Positions 27,151 to 36,204 of a stretch of DNA of 52,661 bases are shown piece after piece. Source of the DNA: an uncultured Lewinella sp. (GTDB lineage Bacteria > Bacteroidota > Bacteroidia > Chitinophagales > Saprospiraceae); NCBI GenBank assembly GCA_913057785.1, contig CAJXPD010000033.1:1-52661 (forward strand). Direction: 5' to 3'. A model generated the notes under the pieces. It saw only the letters and a program-made list of their open reading frames with translations. It searched no databases and was not told the origin of the DNA. The position numbers and the translations under genes are program-made. Each line of letters opens with the position of its first letter. Position 1 is the first letter of the stretch.

Positions 27151-28182
27151 ATGATTTTTTACAAAAGTATTTTTTCGGGTAGGCTAGATTTCGGCACCCC
27201 ACGTAGTTTCCAGCAGGTAATCAAGATGTTTGAGCATCGAAAAGAGAATTACTATAAGTCTGAAGTCATTTTCGAAATTGAAGATATCTTTTCGGAAGAG
27301 GACTCCTCATTAAATATTCCACGACATATTGCTCAAGTGCAGGATAAGTTCTGGCGCAATACGGTTAATCTGCTGAAGAATATCTCTCAATATGCAGTCT
27401 CGGGGGACCTAAATGCTTGGTTAATAGAGGATGGTAAAATTTTGCGCGAAGCTAGAATTGAACCGGAAAGTGATAAGTCTGCCGTTAGAGCCTTTATACA
27501 AGGAAGGGAACTGATCAATGAAAATGGAAAGGAAACTGAAGCTAAAGCTGCCTTAAGCCGTGCCATCGAGAAATTCGAAAGGCATTCTACTGCTTACGAA
27601 CGCCGTGGTTTCGTTAACTATAGATTGCGCAACTATTCTGATGCTCTATATGACTATAGTAAGAGTATAGACATCAACCCTCGCAATGCGGAAGCGTATT
27701 TTGGGCGTGCTTTTGTGCATATTGCCAATGATGAAATCCAGCAAGCTATTACGGATTTTCAGGGCGCCCTTAAAGTATCCATTCCTTTGCAGCCAATATA
27801 CTGGAAGATCCGAAGAAGAAAAGCGGAGTGCCATTTCAAGTTAAATGAAACAGAGGAAGGTATTAAGGATCTTAAACTGTTTGCTCGCCGTAAGTTTACA
27901 ACGGACAATCCTAATTATCAGTGGAGAAGAAAGGTGTTGTTTGATCTTGGTAATGCCTATCTGTCAATCCAAGATTTCGAAGCAGCACAAGAAGCATTTG
28001 GAGATAGCTTGGCTTGCCCAATGGGAAGAGCCGAAATTTCTGACTCAGAATTGCTTCTATTCAGAGGGATGGCTGCTCAGAAGGCAGGTTTGGGAAGCTT
28101 TGTGGAAGACTGGAAAGAGGCAGCTGCGAAAGGATCTGTAAGAGCTTCCGAATTATTGAATGCTGTTGCTGTCGCTTCTTAG
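27151..28182 (+). CDS. Tetratricopeptide-repeat protein
   Basis: The 343-residue protein has TPR units at about residues 110-320. SAVRAFIQGRELINENGKETEAKAALSRAIE, AYERRGFVNYRLRNYSDALYDYSKSIDINP and AEAYFGRAFVHIANDEIQQAITDFQGAL follow the 34-residue pattern with AxxxRGxxxxxLxxYxxAlxDyxkaIxxxP. The N-terminal 100 residues are not recognised. No signal peptide or membrane segment is seen, so it is probably a cytoplasmic scaffold. Its end overlaps the stop of the convergent lipoprotein gene by 30 bases. It is the only plus-strand gene between the DnaA-box cluster and the minus-strand block. Confidence 0.85.
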   Translation: MIFYKSIFSGRLDFGTPRSFQQVIKMFEHRKENYYKSEVIFEIEDIFSEEDSSLNIPRHIAQVQDKFWRNTVNLLKNISQYAVSGDLNAWLIEDGKILREARIEPESDKSAVRAFIQGRELINENGKETEAKAALSRAIEKFERHSTAYERRGFVNYRLRNYSDALYDYSKSIDINPRNAEAYFGRAFVHIANDEIQQAITDFQGALKVSIPLQPIYWKIRRRKAECHFKLNETEEGIKDLKLFARRKFTTDNPNYQWRRKVLFDLGNAYLSIQDFEAAQEAFGDSLACPMGRAEISDSELLLFRGMAAQKAGLGSFVEDWKEAAAKGSVRASELLNAVAVAS

Positions 28183-28524
28183 AAGCTCAGTGCTGTCGAT
28201 AAATAAGGGCGCTACTGGAACGGAATCGATAATCGTTTTTACCTCCGGTTTATCCGGCTTATCAGGTCGAGGCGGTTTATCTAAAGAATCCCGTTCTAGT
28301 CGCGCCCTTACTAGTAATATGGAATCCGTTAAGCGGTTAGCTTCTTCCAAAACTTCATCTCGGCAACGTTCATCTAGAATTCGTTTATATTCTTGAATTC
28401 TTTCTTCCACCTGTTTTTCAATATAGGCCATACGTTCGCCCTTCACTCCTCCATCATCCCCGCAAGCTGTAAAGCTAATCAGGCCTACTCCTATGCATAC
28501 GATAGCTAATGCCCTTGATCTCAT
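28153..28524 (-). CDS. Small lipoprotein, second of a tandem pair
   Basis: The 123-residue protein has a lipoprotein signal (residues 1-20, lipobox FTAC before CGDDGG), then a charged helix-forming segment (MAYIEKQVEERIQEYKRILDERC) and a proline-lysine-rich linker (PPRPDKPDKPEVK). It resembles the upstream neighbour at 28521-28823 in layout: both have a lipobox, a helix of about 50 residues with a single internal Cys, and a second Asp-Ser-rich helix. The start codon overlaps the neighbour's stop by 4 bases. Function unknown; an envelope role is likely from the lptB operon context. Confidence 0.7.
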   Translation of the reverse strand: MRSRALAIVCIGVGLISFTACGDDGGVKGERMAYIEKQVEERIQEYKRILDERCRDEVLEEANRLTDSILLVRARLERDSLDKPPRPDKPDKPEVKTIIDSVPVAPLFIDSTELLRSDSNSIQ

Positions 28525-28823
28525 TGTTGCTGTTTAATTCTTGCTCTCAATCGTACCTCCTCCTCCAATCGGGTTGTGATTAGTGAATCTACAGCCTGTG
28601 CCACGGAGGCTTCATATCTGGCTTCGCACAGGCTATCCCACTGTGGACGTAGAACTTCAATTTGCTTTATGTAAAGGGAATCCATCAAGGCTCGCTCGTT
28701 GGAGCTCAAACGTACCTTTGCTTCGCTATTTTTCTTCCCTCCACAGGCCGAAAGGAAGAAGAGGAGTAAAAATAAGACACTAAAACCTAAAGATAATTTT
28801 GCTTTCAATAGATGCTTTTTCAT
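28521..28823 (-). CDS. Small lipoprotein, first of a tandem pair
   Basis: The 100-residue protein has a signal with lipobox LSAC (CGGKKNSE after the cleavage point) and then a helical, charged mature part (LYIKQIEVLRPQWDSLC, LITTRLEEEVRLRARIKQQ). It is the shorter partner of the lipoprotein at 28153-28524 and probably arose by the same ancestral duplication (inference). It starts one base inside the lptB stop codon (TAATG), so translation is likely coupled to lptB. Function unknown. Confidence 0.7.
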   Translation of the reverse strand: MKKHLLKAKLSLGFSVLFLLLFFLSACGGKKNSEAKVRLSSNERALMDSLYIKQIEVLRPQWDSLCEARYEASVAQAVDSLITTRLEEEVRLRARIKQQQ

Positions 28824-29611
28824 TAGGCATTCCCATTTTCACGCTGTAGCACATCATTGGGGTCTTCAGGAGCCACATCAATGACTTTTTTCCTAAGCTC
28901 AAAGTTCTTACCCAGATATACCTTACGCACCATTTCATCAGCAGCAAGTTCTTCCGCTGTTCCAGCCTTTAGAATATTACCTTCAAACATCAAGTAGGCA
29001 CGATCTGTAATGGACAGCGTTTCCTGCACATTATGGTCAGTGATCAGGATGCCAATGTTTTTAGTTTTAAGCTTTGCTACGATATACTGGATGTCTTCTA
29101 CGGCAATTGGATCAATCCCGGCAAAAGGCTCATCTAATAGTATGAAATTTGGGCTAGTAGCCAGGGCCCGCGCTATTTCCGTTCGTCTTCGTTCTCCACC
29201 CGAAAGGGTATCTCCTCGACTCTTGCGTACCTTATGTAATCCAAACTCTTCAATTAGTTCCTCCAGGCGATGAGCCTGTTGTTGAGGATCAAGGTCAGTC
29301 ATTTCTAGCACTGCCTTAATATTATCTTCCACACTAAGTTTTCGGAATACAGAGGGTTCTTGCGGTAAATAGCCAATGCCATTTTGTGCCCGGCGATACA
29401 TCGGCAATTCCGTGATCTCCTCGTCATTCAAGAAGACCGACCCTTCATTGGGCTTAATAAAGCCTACGACCATATAAAAGGTGGTGGTTTTCCCCGCTCC
29501 ATTAGGCCCCAGCAGGCCTACAATCTCTCCTTGGTTTACCTCAATCGATACACCTTTTACCACTTTACGGCGGCCATATATTTTGACTAGCTCTTTACTT
29601 CTAAGAATCAT
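28823..29611 (-). CDS. lptB: LPS export ABC transporter ATP-binding protein LptB
   Basis: The 262-residue ABC ATPase has Walker [10 protein letters not shown], the signature LSGGERRR, Walker [14 protein letters not shown] and the H-loop ITDHN. The combination [19 protein letters not shown] and [16 protein letters not shown] is specific for LptB, which powers movement of lipopolysaccharide from the inner membrane to the outer membrane. The C-terminal 25 residues beyond the core ([18 protein letters not shown]) are a modest extension. It overlaps the start of the lipoprotein pair by one base and the stop of the upstream barrel gene by one base, so the run 30348-28153 is one operon. Confidence 0.95.
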   Translation of the reverse strand: MILRSKELVKIYGRRKVVKGVSIEVNQGEIVGLLGPNGAGKTTTFYMVVGFIKPNEGSVFLNDEEITELPMYRRAQNGIGYLPQEPSVFRKLSVEDNIKAVLEMTDLDPQQQAHRLEELIEEFGLHKVRKSRGDTLSGGERRRTEIARALATSPNFILLDEPFAGIDPIAVEDIQYIVAKLKTKNIGILITDHNVQETLSITDRAYLMFEGNILKAGTAEELAADEMVRKVYLGKNFELRKKVIDVAPEDPNDVLQRENGNA

Positions 29612-30348
29612 TAATCTATATATTCTACTTTTCGCAAAAATCTAAAACCAACTGTGACTTCAAGGGTTAGGTTTCGGATTTGGCGTTCTGGAATGGTTCT
29701 ATTCGTTCCTGTGAAAGGATCCTGAACATTAGGTATGGCAGGTTGTACGTATTGGAAAGAGAAATCTGGATTCAAGGTAAATTCAAGAACCAATCCAATG
29801 AATTCGGTAAACGGAAACTCTACACCACCACCGACGGTCACTCCATAATTGATCTCATTGATGAATTCTGGCTCGTCGATCGGGAATATCGCAAAAGCGG
29901 GATTTCGCTCGATAAACTCTCTAAACTCCCCTAGATTGGTGTTGAGGGTATAATCCCCTCTAATGCCTAATAGATAAAACCACTTACTATTCGAGGTGCC
30001 TAGATCAAATTTCTGCTTGGCGCCTAGCGTTAGAGAAGCATTTCTAAAAATAAATTGGTAAGTCGGGGCTCTAAAGAAACCTCCATTTAAAGAATTGCGA
30101 AATAATCGATTCCGAATGGCACTTCCTTTTTCATGGAAACCTGCTTGGGCAAAAAGTCCAAAGGAGTTTTCCTCGGCAATGGATTCCACAAAGGCAATTC
30201 CATGATATCTAAACAAGGGATCTCGATCCAATGATTGCCACTGCTGGGTACCAATGGTCAATCCTCCTTTTAGTCCAAAGTAATAGCCCTGTGCTTGTCC
30301 GATTTGAATACAACATAGCAACAGGATAGGCAGTACAAATCTCTGCAT
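29611..30348 (-). CDS. PorT-like outer-membrane beta-barrel protein
   Basis: The 245-residue protein has a signal peptide ending at GQAQ and begins [17 protein letters not shown], typical of small Bacteroidetes outer-membrane barrels (outer-membrane protein beta-barrel / PorT-like group). Amphipathic strands recur to the end, which closes with [20 protein letters not shown]. Its stop overlaps the lptB start by one base (29611), so barrel and LptB are translationally linked. A possible function is as an envelope component working with LPS export, but I cannot assign one. Confidence 0.78.
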   Translation of the reverse strand: MQRFVLPILLLCCIQIGQAQGYYFGLKGGLTIGTQQWQSLDRDPLFRYHGIAFVESIAEENSFGLFAQAGFHEKGSAIRNRLFRNSLNGGFFRAPTYQFIFRNASLTLGAKQKFDLGTSNSKWFYLLGIRGDYTLNTNLGEFREFIERNPAFAIFPIDEPEFINEINYGVTVGGGVEFPFTEFIGLVLEFTLNPDFSFQYVQPAIPNVQDPFTGTNRTIPERQIRNLTLEVTVGFRFLRKVEYID

Positions 30349-30362
30349 AGTTTAATTTTTCT

Positions 30363-30394
30363 CAAAGTTAGGGTTTTTATTGCTCTCTCAATTC
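30363..30394 (-). promoter_or_regulatory. Candidate promoter of the barrel-lptB operon
   Basis: On the minus strand TAACTTTG at 30370-30363 is a perfect TAnnTTTG element 15 bases before the start codon, with ATTG about 18 bases upstream, inside the left arm of the inverted repeat at 30380-30423. Confidence 0.35.
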
Positions 30395-30423
30395 TTGTGC
30401 TATGGGAAAAATTGAGAGAGCAA
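30380..30423. repeat. Perfect 14-base inverted repeat overlapping a promoter
   Basis: TTGCTCTCTCAATT at 30380-30393 is the exact reverse complement of AATTGAGAGAGCAA at 30410-30423, with a 16-base loop. It lies between the glucosaminidase stop (30432) and the barrel gene start. No T-tract follows on either strand. It may be a U-less terminator for the glucosaminidase gene, or an operator, since one arm overlaps the -33 region of the lptB operon promoter. Confidence 0.6.
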
Positions 30424-30431
30424 TCTTAGGA

Positions 30432-31892
30432 TTACTTAACCCGGAGGCGCATCCCCTTCTTGATATTATTATTGGAAAGCTTATTCAGCTTCTTCAGTTC
30501 TGCTACCGTAGTGTCATACCGTCGGCTGATGTTCCACAACGTGTCCCCTTCGGCTACTGTATGATAAGCCGCACCCGATGCTGGCGGTTTGGGCACTGAA
30601 GGGCCTTCTTCCGGGCTTAATTTGTCTTCTCCAAATACATCTTCTTCCAAAGGATCTTTTTCCTCCTTGACTGGCTTAGGAATACTTGGTGCAGTTGGCG
30701 TATCATTTAGCGGTGGATCTGTTTTCTGAGTAGGCCTGTCTGGTATCGGCTCAGAGGGTATATCCCGTGCTGGAGGATTGGGCTCTGGAGAGATCTCGGG
30801 CAATGTACCTTCATCTCTACCAGGAGGTGTACCATCCTCCACTCTAGAGGGAGGAGTTGTATTGGTCTTGGTAGAATCCACTTTGGGTAGCGGCTTAGGT
30901 GGTGGCGGCGGTGGTGGTACATCTCCTTTCCTTCTCAATCGCGGAGTATTCTTTACCTTTCTACCGCGGATCTTGATCTCCTCACCAATAGCGGGTTCTG
31001 TCCCCGGACTCATTCTATTTCGTTTGTATAGTTTCGATAACTTGATGCCATACCGTTGTGAAATGCTGGCCATATCATCGCTGTAATCATTGATCTTATG
31101 GTATATTTGGCGCCCTCGAAAAGCTCCTCTTTTTGGTTGAATATATACCCGTGATCCCTCGGCCAAGGGCTCGTCGGAATCTTCATATATTTCGTTATAC
31201 TTCAGGATATTTCTTACCGCTACATCCGTTCGTCGCGCAATATCAGCTAGTGTCTCATTCTCTTCGGTCATGGTGTATTTTACATCATTGGTGCTGAGAA
31301 TGGCTGCAGCAACGGCATCACTAGGTGTATCCAGATCCAAAGTAGACATGCGATCATACTTGTATAGCTCATAGCGATCGATCAAATCGATCAGCTTTTC
31401 TGCATAGGTTGCACTGGTAGCATATCCCGCTCGCTTTAGCCCCCGCGCCCAACGGCGATAATCGGTTGGTCTAAGTCGAAATAGAAATCCGTATCGACTT
31501 TCTTTTCTTGGATCGCGAAGGAATTCAGAATGAGCAATGTAACAGGCCGCTACTGACCTGTAACTTCTGAAGCAACTCTTGATCAGCTTCCCGCGTTCAT
31601 CATAATCATCATCTTCACGGTATACTTTTTTTCCAGGCCAATTACTACCACATTTAATACCGAAATGATTATTGCCTCTCCGCGCGAGGTAGCTTCTTCC
31701 CGCATTGGATTCAAGCAGCCCCTGTGCCAGCTTGATACTTGCTGGTACACCTGCTCGTTCCATTTCTTCGATAGCAATTTTATGGTACTTGCGGATATAT
31801 TCTAAAAACTCCAAATTTTGGTTCTGCCCAAAACACGATTGGGTAAAAAGAAAGAGGGTTAATAAGGTTGTACTGAGGATTCGGACTAACAT
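30432..31892 (-). CDS. Secreted glucosaminidase with LysM repeats
   Basis: I start at the ATG at 31892 because it gives a clean signal peptide (MLVRILSTTLLTLFLFTQSCFG); the ATG at 31928 would add 12 residues before it. The mature protein (486 residues in total) has a mannosyl-glycoprotein endo-beta-N-acetylglucosaminidase (GH73/FlgJ-like) domain at about residues 25-170: ASIKLAQGLLESNAGRSYLA holds the catalytic Glu, with NHFGIKC and AGYATSATYAEKLIDLI. Two weak LysM-like segments at about 205-325 follow, then a proline-rich linker with a run of seven prolines, and a clear C-terminal LysM (YHTVAEGDTLWNISRRY). It should cut peptidoglycan glycan strands in the periplasm. Confidence 0.9.
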   Translation of the reverse strand: MLVRILSTTLLTLFLFTQSCFGQNQNLEFLEYIRKYHKIAIEEMERAGVPASIKLAQGLLESNAGRSYLARRGNNHFGIKCGSNWPGKKVYREDDDYDERGKLIKSCFRSYRSVAACYIAHSEFLRDPRKESRYGFLFRLRPTDYRRWARGLKRAGYATSATYAEKLIDLIDRYELYKYDRMSTLDLDTPSDAVAAAILSTNDVKYTMTEENETLADIARRTDVAVRNILKYNEIYEDSDEPLAEGSRVYIQPKRGAFRGRQIYHKINDYSDDMASISQRYGIKLSKLYKRNRMSPGTEPAIGEEIKIRGRKVKNTPRLRRKGDVPPPPPPPKPLPKVDSTKTNTTPPSRVEDGTPPGRDEGTLPEISPEPNPPARDIPSEPIPDRPTQKTDPPLNDTPTAPSIPKPVKEEKDPLEEDVFGEDKLSPEEGPSVPKPPASGAAYHTVAEGDTLWNISRRYDTTVAELKKLNKLSNNNIKKGMRLRVK

Positions 31893-32169
31893 ATCTATTG
31901 TTTTATGGGGATAACGTCTAACTATCAAATGCTCATTGACTAAAAGTGTTGCAAATGCTTCATTTCAACATCAATCATCATGCAAACAACGTTTAAGCCC
32001 ATGATTTTCGGGTAGTTATTTAACCAAATTATCATTTTTTTAACAATAGGGCTCTACTTTGATGATAATCAAAGGAATACTAATCTCCTAGTAGCTCCAT
32101 GTGAGCTATTTCTATTCTTCGCTCCCTATCACGTACAATACGCAAGGAGATTTGGCTTGTTGCTATTGA

Positions 32170-33381
32170 TTAGGCGAAAAGTGCAATAAGAAAAGAGATG
32201 ACAGTAACTATAAATCCAACTAGGAAAATGTTGTAAGAAACACTCAAGAAACGATATTTCTTATCCAGAACTTTGCCCAGGAAATAAAGATCTCTAGCCA
32301 TGTTCCCGATCAAGGACTCACTATCGCGGAACATTCGATCTACGGCTACTTCATACTGGTCTAACTCCAGTTCCACAAAGTTTCCAAAGAAAACAACATT
32401 ATCAGGAGAGGGGACGGGTTCGTCGGTGTCGACCTGGCCTGAGGTTACTCTAGGGCGTGCTGCGAGTATAGCAAAGGTCAATGAAGTAAGGCCTGTGACC
32501 AAGAATAAGACTACCGGGAGCAGGATCATGGGCTGAGTTTCAGCAATGTTTCGATACGATAACAAAGTGATCAGTACACTAATGAGGATGGTATTGGCGC
32601 TGATCATGATACGAGCCTTATCATCCGCGATGGAACTGAGGTGGATATGGTTTCTGTAATTTGTACGAAAGTAGGTCTGGATCGTCCGGATAGTGGCCTC
32701 ATTCTCTAGACCGCGGAAAGGAGCGCTTACTTCTTTAGATTGACCAAGGGGAGTTACACTACGGGCCGTTTGCTTCTCCTTTTGTTGCTGCTGCAGCAGG
32801 ATATGTTGAGCGAGATTCTGCCCATATAATTGATGGGCTAGCGGCGTGTTGAATTGTATACTTAGCAACTCATTCAATTGCTGCTGTGCCCACTCGAGTT
32901 TCGAATATTGCTGACCAGTGGCCCATTCTCGTTCCAGGCGAAGCAGATGATGTTGCTGCGGATAACTTTGTCCGTAGGCAATACTAAGGTAAGCGTCTTT
33001 AATGACCCGGGAAATCGGCGACTTAGGAGCATCGTCAGGAGGTAAGCCTTCTAGAACAGCTCTCCCTACCTCATCAGGTACTTGCTGCTCTACTAGAAAC
33101 TGTTGAACCAATTCTCTAGTCTTACGGATTGGATTATTGTATTGTAGCCAGTAGCCACTAGTGTAAAACCACGCTCCGATCTCAACTGCTTCTCGCTCGG
33201 CTGGGGACAGATCTAGTTTTATGGCTAGGTCATCTGCTCGCTCCGCCATAGCTTTGGCAAAGGCAAAATGATGGAAGACCATACGGCTTGAGCCGTGGGT
33301 CTCAAACAATTGCCATATATGATCTGCCAGTTGTGGCCAACTTTCCTGCTGAGGAGGAGAATCCAAGGGCTGTCCTTCCAT
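32170..33381 (-). CDS. Membrane effector: degenerate HD domain plus PycTM-type domain
   Basis: I place the start at the ATG at 33381 (MEGQPLDSP); the ATG at 33426 adds 15 unlikely residues. Residues about 30-130 align with HD-phosphohydrolase domains, but where relatives read AWFHDTGY this protein reads AWFYTSGY, and YHNFxHT-type and DAD-type positions are also altered (FHHFAFA, KDAYLS). Residues about 215-400 form the PycTM region (DUF5706-like): TYFRTNYRNHIHLSSIADDKA, then two close membrane helices, a loop and a final membrane helix. PycTM proteins are membrane effectors of Pycsar cyclic-nucleotide antiphage systems. It directly follows the ternary operon (gap of about 50 bases) and is probably its effector (inference). 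No pyrimidine cyclase gene is nearby. Confidence 0.75.
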   Translation of the reverse strand: MEGQPLDSPPQQESWPQLADHIWQLFETHGSSRMVFHHFAFAKAMAERADDLAIKLDLSPAEREAVEIGAWFYTSGYWLQYNNPIRKTRELVQQFLVEQQVPDEVGRAVLEGLPPDDAPKSPISRVIKDAYLSIAYGQSYPQQHHLLRLEREWATGQQYSKLEWAQQQLNELLSIQFNTPLAHQLYGQNLAQHILLQQQQKEKQTARSVTPLGQSKEVSAPFRGLENEATIRTIQTYFRTNYRNHIHLSSIADDKARIMISANTILISVLITLLSYRNIAETQPMILLPVVLFLVTGLTSLTFAILAARPRVTSGQVDTDEPVPSPDNVVFFGNFVELELDQYEVAVDRMFRDSESLIGNMARDLYFLGKVLDKKYRFLSVSYNIFLVGFIVTVISFLIALFA

Positions 33382-33432
33382 AATTGAATGGCTAGTACAG
33401 GGGGAAGATACGAAAATTAATATCACCTATCA

Positions 33433-36204
33433 CTAAACGTGCGGGGCCTCCTTGACCTCAATCATCCCATTTTGATGAACTAAAGCAAATTCGCGACGCC
33501 CGGCTGCCGTAGTAATGGCAACCACGGAGGGTTTAGAAGGAAAACGTTGAATAATCCGTTGATATTTCAAATCATAGATCTCTCCTGAAGTATCTCCTGC
33601 AATCAAAAGGTTTCTACTACCGAGAAAGCTTATGTGTTTAGGCTGGACTACTTTAGTGCGTAGCATATTGCGCTCCGCATCTAATTTCAGAAAGCTTGGC
33701 TGAAAACATGAGAGGTAGGTAGGCCTTTGCAAAACCAAGCGTTTGGCTGTACTCGGAGGCGACATGGCTAGAGACAGAAGTTGTTCTGAACTTGAGACTA
33801 CTTCTGTTTCTCCATCCATTGCAATTCGCAAGACCTTACGCCCCATATGAGTGTAGAAATAATTATCTCGGACAAACATTGGTTTCATTACCTGGTCGCC
33901 TTCCCAGAGCAGCGGTTGCTCATTTACCATACAATCATAGGTAGCGGCAACCTGACCCTCCCTAGTGTAATGAATACATTGCACCTGATTATTGTGACCT
34001 GATACCACTAGTGCTGAAGGGCTCTGATGTTTGATTTGGCCGACTCTTACTGCTTCTTTAGGAAGCCAATCTGGAAAGCCAATCGAGATGGCTTTTCGAA
34101 AGTCAGGATGGTAATGTCCGCCTTCAAAGCTGATCCGGTCTGAAGAAATCGGCTCGTTACTAAGCAACATAAAGTCAGCATCCAAGATGTTGGGTTCAAC
34201 AAAGTAGAGCTCATTGCTTTCTGGCAATTGAATACGGGTTCCGGCGTATTGCACCTTCCCTTCCCAATTGGCTCTGGCAATGATCAATTCTTTGGCTTTT
34301 GTTCCTACAACGATCAAAGAATGAGGCAAAGCTAGCGCTGTTTTCCACTTCACCTTTGGGTCAAGATAAAAGGTGTTAGTTTTATTCTTTACTAAGGGGA
34401 CTGGAGCCTCCTTTTGATGTAAGAAGCGACTAGTATCTTGCTTTAATAGTGGGTCATTATCAACGAAGTGCTGAAGTTGTGGTAAGAGATTTGGTTTGCC
34501 GATCATAGTCTGCTCGCTTATGATTTCATAAGCGATATCTCTACCCACATTTGGAAACTGTTGATGTTTTCGGTTCAGCGTAACTAGAATGGAGACAAAA
34601 TCGCTCCGCTTATGATCAGGAACATGATGTTGATACACCCAACTTAGTTGTTGCTCCATCTCCTCTTCATCTTTCTTGCCCTCTTCGGATTGCCACTGAA
34701 TTTGTTCGAAATACCGGAGTAAACATTGCTCCCCTTGTTTTGACGTTTTCCAGCCCTCAAGCAATAGCTTAAGGGTACGATCCGATTCATGGAGTTTATC
34801 CTGGCATATTCGGCAAGCTGCCAGATAGTTATCGGATTTCAGCTGCTCAGCCATAGCCTTTTCATAAAAGGGTTTGGCCTTTTCAAATTGATCGATAGAG
34901 GCGTAAAGGTCTCCCACCTTTTCGTTTTTCGCTAACTCCTTGTAGACTTCAATGGCCTCAAGTACGAGACCTCCCTCTTCCAAGCACAAGGCTGCTTGGG
35001 ATAGATTCTTGAGGTGTTCTTTATAGATGATGGCCGCTTCTCGATAGTATTTGCCTTGTTTTAAGGCACTTGCTGCAGAATGAAAATCACCTAAAAGATG
35101 GGCATAGATATATGCGGCCTTTCGGTAATCTCCTGCTTCAAGCTGTTTTCTGGCCATCTTCTGATATTTCTCCCGTAAAGAGAAATAATGCTTATCTAGA
35201 TTCCAAAAGTCAGCCTTGCCCCCTCCTTTGATGTTTTCTAGGTTAAAGTCGGTGTTGCGTTGTCCAAGGCGGGAAGAAGGAGGAGCCGTTCCTCGATTTT
35301 TGTATGGCCCATCCAAGGGAATCGAATATCGAAGTGCTTGATCTGGATCTTCGTCGAGCATCCGGAGAAGCCGATTGATTTCATTTTCTCGATGTTTTTC
35401 TAGGTCTTCCAATCGCTGATTTAGCCATGCACTTGCTCTTCCGAATAAATTCGATAAAGGACCTCCTATGCCGCTTCTTCCTGGATTGTCATAACGATTC
35501 ATATTTCGTCTGGATCGATTCCCACTTTGGTTGCGGTTGTCCTTGTTCTTCGACGGATCGTTTTGCAAGAGTTTCTTGAGTAAAAAGCGCCGAAACTCAT
35601 TGAGATCCTTTCTAAGTCCACTTTCTTCGTCTTTCCCATCATCAGGGATATCCTCAAGCGGGCGAGTATCCATCTCAGACTTCAAGCTAGCCATCAGGCT
35701 AGAAATAGGTGGGGCACTTAATCCAATTGAAGTGAGTGGGGGTCTTGGGTTTGGTCCTGGGCGTGCCGCGTCCCAGTTGATAGAACTGAGTTCAGGTAAA
35801 GCTATGCGTTCCTTGAAATTGACTCGATCTTTTAGATTAAACCCCACAAGGCCAATCCTAGGATGGTAGAAATTCCGATCGTACAGGAGCAGATCCTCCC
35901 ATTCATCAGGTAAGACTTGCGGAGTGATGGCAGCATCGACGGGAATGTACAGTCGATTGGCAATACATTGATAGGGGGTGGTCCGAATAGAAAGCTTAGG
36001 TATCTGTTGATTAGTGAAGACGACAAATAGGCCAGCGGGACTTGGTGAGGACAGGCTGGTCGGTACGGCATAACATTCCAACGTATGATAAGCCACTTTC
36101 CATTGACTTAATGTACTGAGCCAATCCGTAACCATTGGACTTGCCAAGAATACGGCTCTAGTCCTTTCTCTTTTCTCCTTATTATATGTTAGCGTTAGTT
36201 TCAC
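33433..36204 (-). CDS. bpX ternary-system protein: accessory domain, TPR-like repeats, beta-propeller
   Basis: The 923-residue protein has four parts. Residues 1-150 are a globular domain (probably bpX6-like; WxxLSQWKVAYHTLE near the start). A 150-340 linker is rich in Asn, Arg and Asp. TPR-like helical repeats lie at about 345-560 (AGDYRKAAYIYAHLLGDFHSA, EAIEVYKELAKNEKVGDLY, FEKAKPFYEKAMAEQ). About 640-920 are short beta-strands of a propeller with recurring VVGTKAKELIIA and LIAGDTSGEIYDLK units. No signal peptide or membrane helix is seen. It overlaps the next upstream gene by 4 bases (ATGA), so the two are translated together. The match to MoxR-vWA-beta-propeller ternary systems is from domain layout and gene order; the exact bpX number is uncertain. 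Confidence 0.7.
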   Translation of the reverse strand: MKLTLTYNKEKRERTRAVFLASPMVTDWLSTLSQWKVAYHTLECYAVPTSLSSPSPAGLFVVFTNQQIPKLSIRTTPYQCIANRLYIPVDAAITPQVLPDEWEDLLLYDRNFYHPRIGLVGFNLKDRVNFKERIALPELSSINWDAARPGPNPRPPLTSIGLSAPPISSLMASLKSEMDTRPLEDIPDDGKDEESGLRKDLNEFRRFLLKKLLQNDPSKNKDNRNQSGNRSRRNMNRYDNPGRSGIGGPLSNLFGRASAWLNQRLEDLEKHRENEINRLLRMLDEDPDQALRYSIPLDGPYKNRGTAPPSSRLGQRNTDFNLENIKGGGKADFWNLDKHYFSLREKYQKMARKQLEAGDYRKAAYIYAHLLGDFHSAASALKQGKYYREAAIIYKEHLKNLSQAALCLEEGGLVLEAIEVYKELAKNEKVGDLYASIDQFEKAKPFYEKAMAEQLKSDNYLAACRICQDKLHESDRTLKLLLEGWKTSKQGEQCLLRYFEQIQWQSEEGKKDEEEMEQQLSWVYQHHVPDHKRSDFVSILVTLNRKHQQFPNVGRDIAYEIISEQTMIGKPNLLPQLQHFVDNDPLLKQDTSRFLHQKEAPVPLVKNKTNTFYLDPKVKWKTALALPHSLIVVGTKAKELIIARANWEGKVQYAGTRIQLPESNELYFVEPNILDADFMLLSNEPISSDRISFEGGHYHPDFRKAISIGFPDWLPKEAVRVGQIKHQSPSALVVSGHNNQVQCIHYTREGQVAATYDCMVNEQPLLWEGDQVMKPMFVRDNYFYTHMGRKVLRIAMDGETEVVSSSEQLLSLAMSPPSTAKRLVLQRPTYLSCFQPSFLKLDAERNMLRTKVVQPKHISFLGSRNLLIAGDTSGEIYDLKYQRIIQRFPSKPSVVAITTAAGRREFALVHQNGMIEVKEAPHV

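Noticed and set aside
32170..33381. Complete Pycsar system
   Set aside because: Only the PycTM-type membrane protein is present; no pyrimidine cyclase gene is found on either side.
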